This document shows, one piece after another, positions 28,841 to 37,620 of a stretch of 64,000 nucleotides of DNA (position 1 is its first letter; every line of letters starts with the position of its first letter). Location: contig NZ_CP041191.1 in NCBI RefSeq assembly GCF_006517275.1, forward strand, positions 924,501 to 988,500, written 5' to 3'. The translations under genes were made by a program, and so were the position numbers. The notes below the pieces were generated by a model. It saw only the letters and a program-made list of their open reading frames with translations. It was not told where the DNA came from and made no database searches. This DNA is from Labrenzia sp. PHM005 (GTDB taxonomy: Bacteria > Pseudomonadota > Alphaproteobacteria > Rhizobiales > Stappiaceae).

Positions 28841-29265
28841 GCTTTCATCCCCAGGCTTGTTGATGATTTGGGAGTTAATGTCTTTGTCTCCTGCCTAGCA
28901 CGATTTTATACCCGCTCTGCCGAATTTATTAACAATGTCTAAACGCGCGGATAAGGTTTGCCGGCAGGCTGTGGGCTTGTGTGGATCAACAAGTGCCCTG
29001 TGACATTTCGACAGGCTGTCCACTGACGGCCAAATTCCTAACGAAAGGTAAACATCCTTTTAAATAGCTGTAATTGCGTTGTAAATTTTGTTATCGACTC
29101 CTGGGGAGTATCTGACGCCGGTTTCTGCTTGGAGTTTTCCCTGATTAGAAATTGAGCTAACGCATTGTGGATGAAAAAGGATCCCGGTAATCCACGCCCT
29201 AATAGAAAAAACAGATTCAAATATAGAATCTTATTAGATTTGAAATGTGGGAAAGGCGCGACCGA
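28841..29265. other. oriC: Probable chromosomal replication origin oriC
   Basis: This 425-base noncoding gap lies between the PPDK regulator and hemE, the same setting as the Caulobacter origin beside hemE. DnaA-box-like 9-mers seen: TGTGGATCA (28980-28988, 8/9 to TGTGGATAA), TGTGGATGA (29166-29174, 8/9) and TAATCCACG (29188-29196, 7/9 to TTATCCACA). An AT-rich tract at about 29200-29245 could be the unwinding element. TTAA-N7-TAAA (28929-28943) is a near match to a CtrA site. Three GANTC sites lie at 29096, 29214 and 29226. Genes point away from the gap on both sides. No perfect DnaA box is present, so the call rests mainly on context. Confidence 0.7.
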
Positions 29266-30294
29266 ATGAAGTCCAAAGATAGAGCCGTGATGAAGGTTCT
29301 CTCCGGAGAAGAAATCTGGCCGCCACCCATTTGGATGATGCGCCAGGCAGGCCGCTATCTTCCCGAATATCGCGAAGTTCGAGCCAAGGCGAAAAACTTC
29401 CTCGACTTCTGCTATTCCCCAGATCTTGCAACTGAGGTCACTCTCCAGCCGATCCGCCGGTATGGCTTTGATGCAAGCATTTTGTTCTCGGACATCTTCG
29501 TCGTGCCGGACGCGATCGGATATCCTGTGAGGTTTGAAGAAGGACGAGGTCCTGTTTTGGAACCTCTCTCTTCAAAGCTGATCGATAGTCTCGAGCAGGA
29601 TAAAGCTGAGGATCATCTCAAACCGGTCATAGAAACGGTATCGCGCCTCAGAGCGGATCTGCCTGAGGAAACGACGCTCCTCGGCTTCTGCGGCGCTCCC
29701 TGGACAGTTGCGTGCTACTCGGTGGCTGGTCACACCACACAAGATCAGATTGCGGCCCGCGTCGGCGCTTATCGCGATCCGGATTTGATGCAGCGGTTCA
29801 TCGATGAACTAGTAACGGCGTCTATCCGTTATTTGATCCGCCAGCTGGATGCGGGTGCTGATGCGCTCCAGATCTTCGACACGTGGGCTGGCGTTTTGGA
29901 CGACGCAGGCTTCAAGCGCTGGAGCATTGAGCCGACACGCAGAATTGTTGAAGGCGTGAAAGCTGCCCGGCCGGAGGCAAAGATCATCGGCTTCCCGAAA
30001 GCCTCATCTGCCAGAATGATGGCCTATATTGAAGGCACTGGTGTCGATGCGGTTGGCTTTGATTGGACAGCCCCCGATCACTTGGCTCTGGAAATTCAGA
30101 AGAAAGTTCCAATCCAAGGCAATCTTGATCCTATGCGGTTGGTTGCCGGCGGCAAGGCTCTGGAAGATGGCGTGCGCCATATCCTGGACACCTTCGACAA
30201 GGGACCCTTCATCTTCAATCTTGGTCATGGCGTGACACCGGATGCGGATCCGGAAAATGTGGCGCGTATGGTTGAGATGGTGAAGAAGGGCTAA
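29266..30294 (+). CDS. hemE: Uroporphyrinogen decarboxylase
   Basis: HemE decarboxylates the four acetate groups of uroporphyrinogen III to form coproporphyrinogen III in haem synthesis. The protein has the N-terminal signature PIWMMRQAGRYLPEYR, the FSDI substrate segment and GFCGAPWT, with the C-terminal FNLGHGV motif. I chose the ATG at 29266 (342 residues) because an AAAGG site precedes it; an in-frame ATG at 29245 would add seven residues but lies inside the AT-rich origin edge. The next gene, hemJ, is four bases downstream, giving a haem pair next to the origin. Confidence 0.95.
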   Translation: MKSKDRAVMKVLSGEEIWPPPIWMMRQAGRYLPEYREVRAKAKNFLDFCYSPDLATEVTLQPIRRYGFDASILFSDIFVVPDAIGYPVRFEEGRGPVLEPLSSKLIDSLEQDKAEDHLKPVIETVSRLRADLPEETTLLGFCGAPWTVACYSVAGHTTQDQIAARVGAYRDPDLMQRFIDELVTASIRYLIRQLDAGADALQIFDTWAGVLDDAGFKRWSIEPTRRIVEGVKAARPEAKIIGFPKASSARMMAYIEGTGVDAVGFDWTAPDHLALEIQKKVPIQGNLDPMRLVAGGKALEDGVRHILDTFDKGPFIFNLGHGVTPDADPENVARMVEMVKKG

Positions 30295-30298
30295 CCGG

Positions 30299-30727
30299 AT
30301 GGATCTGTTTCTCTGGATCAAATCCCTTCATGTCATTTCGATCATCGCGTGGATGGCCGGGATGCTCTATTTGCCGCGGCTGTTTGTCTATCACGTCGAC
30401 GCGGAAATCGGATCGGTTCAGTCAGAAACCTTCAAGGTGATGGAACGCCGGCTGTTAAAGGCGATCATCAATCCGTCCATGATTGCGGCCTGGGTGTTTG
30501 GGCTCTGGATGGCTTATGAACTGGAAGCCTGGACCGACGGTTGGTTTCACGCCAAATTTGCTTTGGTGTTTCTGATGTCAGGAGTTCATGGTCATTTGTC
30601 GAAATGTGTGAAGCAATTTGCGGCCGATGAAAACACCCGTTCGGCGCGCTATTACCGGATCCTCAATGAAGTGCCGACAGTTCTTATGATCTTCATTGTG
30701 ATTCTGGTTATCGGCAAACCCTTCTAG
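30299..30727 (+). CDS. hemJ: Protoporphyrinogen oxidase HemJ
   Basis: HemJ is the membrane protoporphyrinogen IX oxidase of bacteria that lack HemG and HemY. The 142 residues form about four membrane helices. The family motif WIKSLHVISIIAWMAGMLYL carries the conserved His, followed by RLFVYH, and the second helix region ends in HAKF with a conserved His. It sits four bases after hemE, so the two haem genes are surely cotranscribed. A terminator with an unusually long stem follows. Confidence 0.94.
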   Translation: MDLFLWIKSLHVISIIAWMAGMLYLPRLFVYHVDAEIGSVQSETFKVMERRLLKAIINPSMIAAWVFGLWMAYELEAWTDGWFHAKFALVFLMSGVHGHLSKCVKQFAADENTRSARYYRILNEVPTVLMIFIVILVIGKPF

Positions 30728-31037
30728 GTTTAGGTTTGTAAGTCTGATCCGGAAAATTACGTAAGGAAAGGCAGTGTTCAAAAGAACGGCTGCCTTTTCT
30801 TTTAATCTATACAATGTGCCTAAAGAACTGGCAGAAATCCCGGCTTGCGCTTGCAAAAAAAAAAACGTATCTTTCGCGCACTTCGAATTGGTGACGCAAC
30901 GTAGGTTATCATTCCGCGCTCACCGACAATCTGGACACAGCTAGACGTCTTTCAGATTCTTCCGGGCCATCCCATCTCCTTGGATCCGGAACGACCTTCC
31001 AAACCAATATCCATATCAACGTTAAGACCCCAACTCG
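30728..31037. other. hemJ-rho intergenic region
   Basis: These 310 bases hold the hemJ terminator (listed separately), an 11-base A tract at 30855-30865 and about 170 bases of leader before rho. rho genes often have regulated leaders, but I see no specific structure that I can support. Confidence 0.45.
30767..30802 (+). terminator. Terminator of hemE-hemJ
   Basis: The stem AAAGGCAG/CTGCCTTT is extended by an inner GTTC/GAAC pair around an AAAA loop and followed by TCTTTT. It starts 40 bases after the hemJ stop. Confidence 0.88.
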
Positions 31038-32303
31038 ATGCGGGAAATGAAACTTAAAGACCTAAAAGAAAAAACACCGACCGAGCTCCTGCAAAAAGCG
31101 GAAGAGCTTGAAGTCGAAAACGCCAGCACCATGCGCAAGCAGGAGCTGATGTTCGCAATCTTGAAGAACCTCGCGGCTCAAGATGTAGAGATCATCGGCG
31201 AAGGCGTCGTGGAAGTGCTGCAGGATGGATTCGGTTTCCTGCGCTCTCCAGATGCCAACTACCTTCCGGGACCGGATGACATTTACGTCTCTCCATCCCA
31301 GATCCGCCGTTTTTCCTTACGCACAGGGGATACCGTCGAAGGCCAGATCCGTAGCCCGAAAGAGGGCGAACGGTATTTTGCGCTTTTGAAGGTCAACACA
31401 ATCAATTTTGAAGACCCGGAAAAAGCCCGGCACAAGGTACATTTTGACAACCTGACCCCGCTTTACCCGGATGAAAAATTCAAGATGGAGATCGAAGATC
31501 CGACCATCAAGGATTTGTCTTCCCGGGTGATCGATCTGGTTGCCCCGCTCGGCAAAGGTCAACGTGCTTTGATCACCGCGCCGCCGCGGACCGGTAAGAC
31601 CGTCTTCCTGCAGAATATTGCAAAGTCGATTACCAACAATCATCCGGAATGTTATCTGATCGTGCTTCTGATCGATGAGCGTCCGGAAGAAGTGACGGAC
31701 ATGCAGCGGACGGTCGATGGTGAGGTTGTCTCCTCGACGTTTGACGAACCGGCATCCCGGCACGTGCAAGTCGCCGAGATGGTGATCGAAAAAGCCAAGC
31801 GTTTGACCGAGCACGGCCGCGATGTGGTTATTCTGCTGGATTCCATCACCCGCCTTGGCCGCGCCTATAACACGGTGGTTCCATCCTCTGGTAAGGTTCT
31901 GACCGGTGGTGTTGATGCCAATGCCCTGCAACGCCCAAAACGCTTCTTCGGTGCAGCCCGGAACATTGAAGAGGGTGGCTCGCTGACAATCATCGCGACG
32001 GCTCTGATCGATACCGGAAGCCGCATGGATGAAGTGATCTTTGAAGAGTTCAAGGGGACAGGTAACTCTGAAATTATCCTGGACCGGAAGATCTCCGACA
32101 AGCGGGTTTACCCGGCGATCGATATTCAACGCTCCGGCACCCGGAAAGAAGAACTTCTGGTTCCGCCAGAGCGGCTCAAGAAGACCTTTGTTTTGCGTCG
32201 GATCCTCAATCCGATGGGCACGGTCGATGCAGTTGAGTTCCTTCTCGACAAGCTCAAGCAGACGAAGTCGAACGACGATTTCTTCGACAGCATGAACACC
32301 TGA
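31038..32303 (+). CDS. rho: Transcription termination factor Rho
   Basis: Rho is the hexameric RNA helicase that ends transcription of untranslated RNA. Its 421 residues are the normal length. The Rho N-terminal helical domain begins [15 protein letters not shown], and the cold-shock-like RNA-binding domain has [20 protein letters not shown]. The ATPase has Walker [11 protein letters not shown] and the Q-loop and R-loop region [14 protein letters not shown] (about 290-305). The gene is in the conserved hemE-hemJ-rho-mnmE order found right of alphaproteobacterial origins. Confidence 0.97.
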   Translation: MREMKLKDLKEKTPTELLQKAEELEVENASTMRKQELMFAILKNLAAQDVEIIGEGVVEVLQDGFGFLRSPDANYLPGPDDIYVSPSQIRRFSLRTGDTVEGQIRSPKEGERYFALLKVNTINFEDPEKARHKVHFDNLTPLYPDEKFKMEIEDPTIKDLSSRVIDLVAPLGKGQRALITAPPRTGKTVFLQNIAKSITNNHPECYLIVLLIDERPEEVTDMQRTVDGEVVSSTFDEPASRHVQVAEMVIEKAKRLTEHGRDVVILLDSITRLGRAYNTVVPSSGKVLTGGVDANALQRPKRFFGAARNIEEGGSLTIIATALIDTGSRMDEVIFEEFKGTGNSEIILDRKISDKRVYPAIDIQRSGTRKEELLVPPERLKKTFVLRRILNPMGTVDAVEFLLDKLKQTKSNDDFFDSMNT

Positions 32304-32331
32304 TCATCTGTCATCGATTGAAAATACTGGC

Positions 32332-32369
32332 AAAGGCGCGGCTCATATCGGGACGCGCCTTTACCTTTT
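32332..32369 (+). terminator. Terminator of rho
   Basis: An AAAGGCGCG/CGCGCCTTT stem with a 13-base loop is followed by ACCTTTT, starting 29 bases after the rho stop. Confidence 0.8.
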
Positions 32370-32378
32370 GTTAAGACC

Positions 32379-32394
32379 TGTTTCACGTGAATCC
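32379..32394 (+). promoter_or_regulatory. parS: parS-like ParB binding site 1
   Basis: TGTTTCACGTGAATCC matches the canonical TGTTTCACGTGAAACA at 14 of 16 positions. It lies between rho and the GNAT gene and includes GAATC at 32389-32393, a GANTC site. Confidence 0.8.
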
Positions 32395-32417
32395 AACTTT
32401 GATTCGGATCCGAATTC

Positions 32418-33005
32418 ATGCCGCCTGAAATCCACCTAGAAACCGACCGCTTGATCTGCCGGGGCTGGCAAGACGAGGACTTGGATCCTTTCGCCGAGAT
32501 GTGCGCTGACCCGGAGGTGATGCGGTATTTCCCGGAGCCGATGACAAGAGAAACAACTGCTGCATTAATCGGTCGGGCGAAAGCGAAACAGGAAAGGGAT
32601 GGGTTTTGCTTTGGTCCTGTCGAGACAAAAGCCGATGGTGAGTTCCTCGGTTTTGTGGGCTTAAGCATTCCGGCCTATGAGAAGCCTTTGCCGTTCGATC
32701 CTTGTGTCGAAATAGGCTGGCGGCTGAAACGTTCGGCCTGGGGAAAGGGTTACGCCAGTGAGGCCGCCGGGGCCTGGCTTCGATTCGGTTTTGAAACCAT
32801 CGGCCTTAAGGAGATCGTCTCCTTCACCTCCAATAACAATCTGCCGTCACAGAAGGTGATGGAGCGGATTGGGATGCGTCGGGATCCTGCTGATGACTTT
32901 GTGCATCCAATGCTCGAGCCCGATCACCCTTTGGCGGCCCACGTACTCTACCGCTTGGATCGGCAACGTTGGGTGGGTGGCCAGGACAAGATTGAAAGCC
33001 GATAA
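32418..33005 (+). CDS. GNAT family N-acetyltransferase (RimJ/RimL-like)
   Basis: The product has 195 residues with the family start IHLETDRLICRGW, where the pattern is L.T.RL.LR. VEIGWRLKRSAWGKGYASEA is a complete acetyl-CoA-binding motif A, and the C-terminal SFTSNNNLPSQKVMERIGM is the conserved N..S...mer.GM. Homologues with this pattern are widespread and unassigned, and the substrate is unknown. It sits among parS sites and between rho and mnmE, where core genes are usual, so it looks like a lineage-specific insertion. It is the second of three GNAT genes in the window. Confidence 0.9.
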   Translation: MPPEIHLETDRLICRGWQDEDLDPFAEMCADPEVMRYFPEPMTRETTAALIGRAKAKQERDGFCFGPVETKADGEFLGFVGLSIPAYEKPLPFDPCVEIGWRLKRSAWGKGYASEAAGAWLRFGFETIGLKEIVSFTSNNNLPSQKVMERIGMRRDPADDFVHPMLEPDHPLAAHVLYRLDRQRWVGGQDKIESR

Positions 33006-33027
33006 GGTCGACCAATCGAAGTTTCGT

Positions 33028-33043
33028 AGATTCACGTGAAACA
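33028..33043 (-). promoter_or_regulatory. parS: parS-like ParB binding site 2
   Basis: AGATTCACGTGAAACA on the plus strand is TGTTTCACGTGAATCT on the minus strand, 14 of 16 to the canonical site. GATTC at 33029-33033 is a GANTC site. Confidence 0.8.
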
Positions 33044-33098
33044 TTTTTCTGGTGAGATTCGTTCAAGTCGACAGTTGATATGGGTAGGGCGGTAAAAG

Positions 33099-33114
33099 TG
33101 TTTCACGTGAATCT
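33099..33114 (+). promoter_or_regulatory. parS: parS-like ParB binding site 3
   Basis: TGTTTCACGTGAATCT, 14 of 16 to the canonical site, with GAATC at 33109-33113. It is the same 16-mer as site 2 but in the opposite orientation, 71 bases away. Confidence 0.82.
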
Positions 33115-33221
33115 GAATTGAATCGGATACGGATCAAATCGACTAAATAGGACACTGCGGAATTCAGATGCCCTGAGATGTTTATGTCATTGCTAAAGAC
33201 GGGTCCCACTATCGGCATGTT

Positions 33222-33237
33222 TGATTCACGTGAAACA
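33222..33237 (-). promoter_or_regulatory. parS: parS-like ParB binding site 4
   Basis: TGATTCACGTGAAACA on the plus strand, 15 of 16 to the canonical site, with GATTC at 33223-33227. Confidence 0.85.
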
Positions 33238-33417
33238 CGGCTAGTCTTCAAATTGAAGACGCTGAATTCGATTCGGCTTTGTAACGGTCTTTGTGTGTTT
33301 GGGATAAGGTCTCGCTATCTGCAAAGACACAACATCCTCTCTGTCCCCGGCTTTCGAACCTTTCGGCTTCTTGATAAAGAGGCGGGACAAAAACCGCTTT
33401 GAACATGGAAAGACTTA

Positions 33418-34761
33418 ATGGCAGAGACAATCTATGCACTGTCCAGCGGCGCCGTCCCATCTGGAGTGGCGGTCATCCGGGTCTCCGGTCCTGAAGTCAA
33501 AACTGTTGTTGAAGCGCTGTGTGGGACACTGCCAGAGCCGCGTAAGACCTATCTTTCCAAACTCAAAGATCCAGAGACAGGGGATATCCTGGATGAAGCG
33601 CTGGTTCTCTATTTTGAAGGTCCGGCGAGTTTCACCGGAGAAGATGTCGCCGAGTTTCAATGTCATGGTGGCCGGGCTGTCGTGGCCGCCCTGTTGCGTG
33701 TCCTTGGCGGATTTGAGAACTGCCGGCCGGCGGAGCCAGGAGAGTTCACAAGACGGGCGTTTGATCGCGGCCGAATGGATCTTACCGAAGTGGAAGGCTT
33801 GGCGGATCTGATTGCAGCGGAAACGGAGAGCCAACGCAAACAGGCTGTCCGGCAGATGGGTGGGGCGCTCGGGTCACTCTACGAAGATTGGCGCAAGCGG
33901 CTCATTCACATGCGGGCAATGATCGAAGCCGACTTTGATTTTGCCGATGAAGAAGATGTGCCCGGCAGTGTCGCCGATGAAGTTTGGAAGGAAGCTGATC
34001 AGCTTCGTTTAGAAATTTCAGATCACCTGGAAAAATCCAAAAGCGGTGAGCGGCTTCGCTCTGGCCTGCAAGTGGTTTTGATGGGTGCTCCCAATGCTGG
34101 CAAGTCGAGCCTGCTCAATGCCATTGCCGGACGGGATGTGGCGATTGTCACCGAAGAAGCCGGAACCACGCGGGACGTGATTGAGGTTCATCTGGATCTC
34201 GGCGGGTATCCGGTCACGCTGGTTGATACCGCAGGTCTGCGCGAAACGGATGGGATCGTAGAGCGGGAAGGGATCCGCCGTGCCGAAGAACGGGGCCGTC
34301 AGGCGGATTTGATTCTGTGGGCAGTTGAGCCGGGCGGTGTGGAAGCGAATGTTGCCGGGCTACCGGCTGATGTAACCGAGTCGGTTCCGGTCTGGACAGT
34401 GCGGACAAAGGCTGATCTTGAGACTCTTCCGGAACAAGACTCTTCCGGAACAATCCAGCAAATTCCTGCATCCAGCAAATCTGAAGAGGGGATGAAAGCC
34501 TTGTTTGATGGCCTTACCCGTTTTGCAGAGGAAACAATCTCCCTTGGGGAAGCCCCATTGGCGACGCGGGCCCGGCATCGGCATTATCTCAATGATTGCC
34601 TGTCTGGCCTGCTTCAGGCCGTCACGGCGGACCATTTGCCGACTGAACTCAGAGCCGAAGATCTGCGCCGCGCCGCGGACAGCCTTGGACGGATCACTGG
34701 ACGGATTGATGTTGAAGATCTTTTGGACGTGATCTTCCGGGACTTTTGCATCGGCAAATAG
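33418..34761 (+). CDS. mnmE: tRNA modification GTPase MnmE (TrmE)
   Basis: MnmE works with MnmG to place aminomethyl-type groups on uridine 34 of tRNAs, using a tetrahydrofolate one-carbon unit. The 447 residues contain the folate-binding N-terminal domain (TIYALSSGAVPSGVAVIRVSG), a helical domain and an inserted GTPase with P-loop GAPNAGKSS, switch G2 DTAGLRET and a TKAD-like G4. The C-terminus is the essential CIGK with its cysteine. The product pair mnmE-mnmG is adjacent here, with two parS-like sites in between. Confidence 0.97.
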   Translation: MAETIYALSSGAVPSGVAVIRVSGPEVKTVVEALCGTLPEPRKTYLSKLKDPETGDILDEALVLYFEGPASFTGEDVAEFQCHGGRAVVAALLRVLGGFENCRPAEPGEFTRRAFDRGRMDLTEVEGLADLIAAETESQRKQAVRQMGGALGSLYEDWRKRLIHMRAMIEADFDFADEEDVPGSVADEVWKEADQLRLEISDHLEKSKSGERLRSGLQVVLMGAPNAGKSSLLNAIAGRDVAIVTEEAGTTRDVIEVHLDLGGYPVTLVDTAGLRETDGIVEREGIRRAEERGRQADLILWAVEPGGVEANVAGLPADVTESVPVWTVRTKADLETLPEQDSSGTIQQIPASSKSEEGMKALFDGLTRFAEETISLGEAPLATRARHRHYLNDCLSGLLQAVTADHLPTELRAEDLRRAADSLGRITGRIDVEDLLDVIFRDFCIGK

Positions 34762-34763
34762 AT

Positions 34764-34779
34764 TGTTTCACGTGAATCA
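34764..34779 (+). promoter_or_regulatory. parS: parS-like ParB binding site 5
   Basis: TGTTTCACGTGAATCA, 15 of 16 to the canonical site, begins two bases after the mnmE stop. GAATC lies at 34774-34778. Confidence 0.87.
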
Positions 34780-34816
34780 TTTCAGGCATTCTGAGGATCG
34801 ATTCAGAACCGGAATA

Positions 34817-34832
34817 TGTTTCACGTGAATCT
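34817..34832 (+). promoter_or_regulatory. parS: parS-like ParB binding site 6
   Basis: TGTTTCACGTGAATCT, 14 of 16 to the canonical site, identical to sites 2 and 3. GAATC lies at 34827-34831. It is 53 bases after site 5 in the mnmE-mnmG gap. Confidence 0.82.
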
Positions 34833-35058
34833 GCCGATGTCATGAGTAAGCCGTTAGAGTGTTTCAGACTGCATGGCTGGCTCCCAGGCAAGAAAACCCT
34901 TTTGACCTTACGGCCCGGTCCGGCGTATAAAGGCCGCAAGTGAACCGGCTATAAGCTGTGTTGAAATCTCCGGCTAATGATCCGGATAAGATCCCGAAAT
35001 TGAACAATTTAATTGCCGGTGAGCGCGGCGGGGCTGCGACCGGACAAGCGGTGAGACT

Positions 35059-36945
35059 ATGAACGATCAGGTTCTATCGTTTGATGTGGTGGTGATTGGT
35101 GGTGGCCATGCCGGCTGTGAAGCTGCGGCCGCGGCTGCACGAATGGGTGCACGCACGGTATTGGTAACCCACAAGTTCGAGACGATCGGTGTGATGTCTT
35201 GCAATCCGGCTATCGGCGGACTGGGGAAAGGCCACCTGGTCCGGGAAATCGATGCGCTTGATGGATTGATGGGCCGGGTGGCTGATCAGGGCGGCATCCA
35301 GTTCCGCATGCTCAATCGGCGCAAGGGGCCGGCGGTTCGTGGCCCGCGGGCGCAGGCGGACCGCAAGCTCTACCGCGAAGCCATGCAGCGCGAGATTTCA
35401 GCTATTGAAAACCTCACGGTTGTTGAGGGTGAAGCGGACCGGCTTCGGTTCTCAGAGGAAGATGGTGGCAAATCGGTAACCGGCGTGATGCTTGGCTCAG
35501 GTCAGTTGATTGACTGTGGTGCGGTGGTTCTAACCAGCGGTACCTTTCTGCGCGGCCTTATTCATATCGGCGACAAGAAAATCCCGGCAGGTCGGTCGGG
35601 CGAAGCCCCGGCAATGGGCCTATCACAGTCCTTGGAAGAGATTGGCTTTGACCTTGGCCGTTTGAAAACAGGCACACCGGCACGGCTTGATGGCCGGACG
35701 ATCCATTGGGACCGTCTGGATGAACAGCCGGGTGATGAGGATCCGATCCCGTTTTCCACGTTGACCGACAAGATCAGCACGCCGCAAATCCCATGTCATA
35801 TCACACGGACCACACCGGAAACTCATCAGATCATCCGGGACAATCTTGACCGGTCAGCCATGTATTCCGGCGAGATCAAAGGCCGGGGTCCGCGCTACTG
35901 CCCGTCGATCGAGGATAAGATTGTCCGCTTTGGCGACCGGGATGGGCATCAGATATTCTTGGAGCCGGAAGGCCTGGACGACCACACGGTCTATCCGAAC
36001 GGCATTTCTACATCGTTGCCGGAAGACGCTCAGATCGCTTTCCTCCGCACCATTCCAGGTCTGGAAGATGTGGAAGTGATCCAGCCGGGTTATGCCATTG
36101 AATATGACCATGTCGATCCGCGTGAATTGCGGGCAACGCTGGAAGCCAAACGTTGCCCTGGGCTTTATCTGGCTGGGCAAATCAATGGCACCACGGGATA
36201 TGAAGAAGCAGGGGCTCAGGGTCTGGTCGCCGGTCTCAATGCGGCCTTAATGGTCGCCGGCAAGGCCCCCTTTGTTATTGATCGGTCTCAAGGCTACATC
36301 GGGGTGATGGTCGATGATCTCATCACACGGGGGATCACCGAGCCGTACCGCATGTTTACATCGCGTGCCGAATATCGCCTATCACTCAGGGCGGACAATG
36401 CGGATCAACGTCTGACGCCACTTGGCCAGGAAATCGGCTGTGTATCCGAGGAACGTCGTACTGCTTATAGTGCCAAGATGGCTCAGATAGAGGCGGCCCG
36501 GGAGTTGTTGAAAAGCCTGACGGTCACACCGAATGAGGCAACGAAAAAAGGTCTGCCGGTCAATCAGGATGGGGTTCGGCGGTCGGCCTTTGATCTTCTA
36601 TCCTATCCTAATGTGACCTTTGACGGTTTGCTCGGCGTTTGGCCGGAGCTAGGTGAGATCGATCCGGCGATTGTTGAGCAGGTGACCACCGATGCGCTTT
36701 ATGCGGTTTATCTGGAACGGCAGCTGGCCGACATCGAGGCCTTGAAGCGGGATGAAGCCTTGTGCATCCCAGATAGTTTCGATTACGAAGCGATCATCGG
36801 TCTTTCCAATGAAGTCAAACAAAAGCTCACCGACATTCGGCCGGCGACCCTTGGTCAGGCGTCCCGTATGGACGGTATGACCCCGGCAGCCCTGACATTG
36901 ATCCTCTCGCATCTAAAGCGTCAAAGCCAGAAGGGGGCCGCTTAA
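35059..36945 (+). CDS. mnmG: tRNA uridine 5-carboxymethylaminomethyl modification enzyme MnmG (GidA)
   Basis: MnmG is the FAD- and NADH-dependent partner of MnmE. Its 628 residues begin with the FAD-binding [17 protein letters not shown] motif. The family stretches [23 protein letters not shown] (about 48-70) and [18 protein letters not shown] follow, and the helical C-terminal domain ends [12 protein letters not shown]. The stop overlaps the first base of rsmG (TAATG), indicating tight coupling. Confidence 0.97.
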   Translation: MNDQVLSFDVVVIGGGHAGCEAAAAAARMGARTVLVTHKFETIGVMSCNPAIGGLGKGHLVREIDALDGLMGRVADQGGIQFRMLNRRKGPAVRGPRAQADRKLYREAMQREISAIENLTVVEGEADRLRFSEEDGGKSVTGVMLGSGQLIDCGAVVLTSGTFLRGLIHIGDKKIPAGRSGEAPAMGLSQSLEEIGFDLGRLKTGTPARLDGRTIHWDRLDEQPGDEDPIPFSTLTDKISTPQIPCHITRTTPETHQIIRDNLDRSAMYSGEIKGRGPRYCPSIEDKIVRFGDRDGHQIFLEPEGLDDHTVYPNGISTSLPEDAQIAFLRTIPGLEDVEVIQPGYAIEYDHVDPRELRATLEAKRCPGLYLAGQINGTTGYEEAGAQGLVAGLNAALMVAGKAPFVIDRSQGYIGVMVDDLITRGITEPYRMFTSRAEYRLSLRADNADQRLTPLGQEIGCVSEERRTAYSAKMAQIEAARELLKSLTVTPNEATKKGLPVNQDGVRRSAFDLLSYPNVTFDGLLGVWPELGEIDPAIVEQVTTDALYAVYLERQLADIEALKRDEALCIPDSFDYEAIIGLSNEVKQKLTDIRPATLGQASRMDGMTPAALTLILSHLKRQSQKGAA

Positions 36946-37601
36946 TGGCGCGCCCGGTGGTGTTGAATAGTTCTGGAGATGTTGTGCATAAGTTTGGGGA
37001 TGTTTCACGTGAAACGTTGGAGCGTCTCCAGATCTATGTGGATCTGGTTTTGAAGTGGCAACCGGCACAAAACCTTATTGCGCCCTCGACTATTCCTGAT
37101 ATTTGGAGCCGCCATATCGCGGACAGCCTGCAGACTCAATGGAGTTATCCAGAGGCACGCACCTGGGTGGATATCGGTAGTGGCGGTGGGTTTCCGGGTA
37201 TCGTGACGGCGATCCTACTGGCGGATGAACCAGATGCCCATGTCCATATGATTGAGAGCAATCAGCGCAAGGCTGCGTTCCTTCGAACAGCTCTTCGCGA
37301 GACCGGGTCAACCGGTACGGTGTATCCGGGCCGGATCGAATCGGTTGCGAAAGATTGGCGCCATGGTCCAGCCGACGCGGTTTCGGCGCGGGCCTTGGCT
37401 TCGCTAAAGCTTTTGTTTGAGCTTGCCGAGCCATTCACCAAACAAGGGGCAAAGGCTGTTTTCCACAAAGGTCAGGATTTCCAGCGCGAACTTGATGAAG
37501 CCGCTGACTCTTGGCAGTTTGATCTGGTAGAAAAGGAAAGTCTTGTTGATCCTTTAAGCCGGATGCTTGTCTTTTCAAATCTTTCAGCCCGGCCAAAGTA
37601 G
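36945..37601 (+). CDS. rsmG: 16S rRNA (guanine527-N7)-methyltransferase RsmG (GidB)
   Basis: RsmG methylates G527 of 16S rRNA, and its loss gives low-level streptomycin resistance in other bacteria. The 218-residue Rossmann methyltransferase has motif I WVDIGSGGGFPGIV, the IESNQRKAAFLR motif and the SARALASL segment. The N-terminal RLQIYVDLVLKWQPAQNLIAPST is the usual substrate-side helix. A parS-like site (37001-37016) is embedded in its first codons, encoding VSRET. It starts within the last base of mnmG. Confidence 0.96.
   Translation: MARPVVLNSSGDVVHKFGDVSRETLERLQIYVDLVLKWQPAQNLIAPSTIPDIWSRHIADSLQTQWSYPEARTWVDIGSGGGFPGIVTAILLADEPDAHVHMIESNQRKAAFLRTALRETGSTGTVYPGRIESVAKDWRHGPADAVSARALASLKLLFELAEPFTKQGAKAVFHKGQDFQRELDEAADSWQFDLVEKESLVDPLSRMLVFSNLSARPK
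37001..37016 (+). promoter_or_regulatory. parS: parS-like ParB binding site 7, within rsmG
   Basis: TGTTTCACGTGAAACG, 15 of 16 to the canonical site, is the only site here with the symmetric GTTTCACGTGAAAC core. It has no GANTC and is the only one inside a gene. It lies about 600 bases before parA. Confidence 0.88.
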
Positions 37602-37620
37602 CCAGGAAGGTGTCGTGGTA

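Larger units (their letters stand above)
33006..33417. other. Noncoding parS-bearing gap before mnmE
   Basis: This 412-base gap holds three parS-like sites (33028, 33099, 33222) and six GANTC sites (33029, 33056, 33109, 33120, 33223, 33270). Some open frames run through the parS sites but lack coding character and a ribosome-binding site. The mnmE promoter should lie in the right half. Confidence 0.6.

Noticed and set aside
29246..29254. TGTGGGAAA as a further DnaA box
   Set aside because: It has two mismatches to TGTGGATAA and overlaps the hemE start region, so it is too weak to count.
32418..33005. GNAT gene between rho and mnmE as a toxin of a type II system
   Set aside because: Some GNAT enzymes are toxins paired with a small ribbon-helix-helix antitoxin gene just upstream. 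No such gene is present here, and the sequence is of the RimJ/RimL type.
33178..33402. 74-codon plus-strand frame in the parS gap before mnmE
   Set aside because: It runs through parS site 4 with no ribosome-binding site or coding character, so I treat the gap as noncoding.
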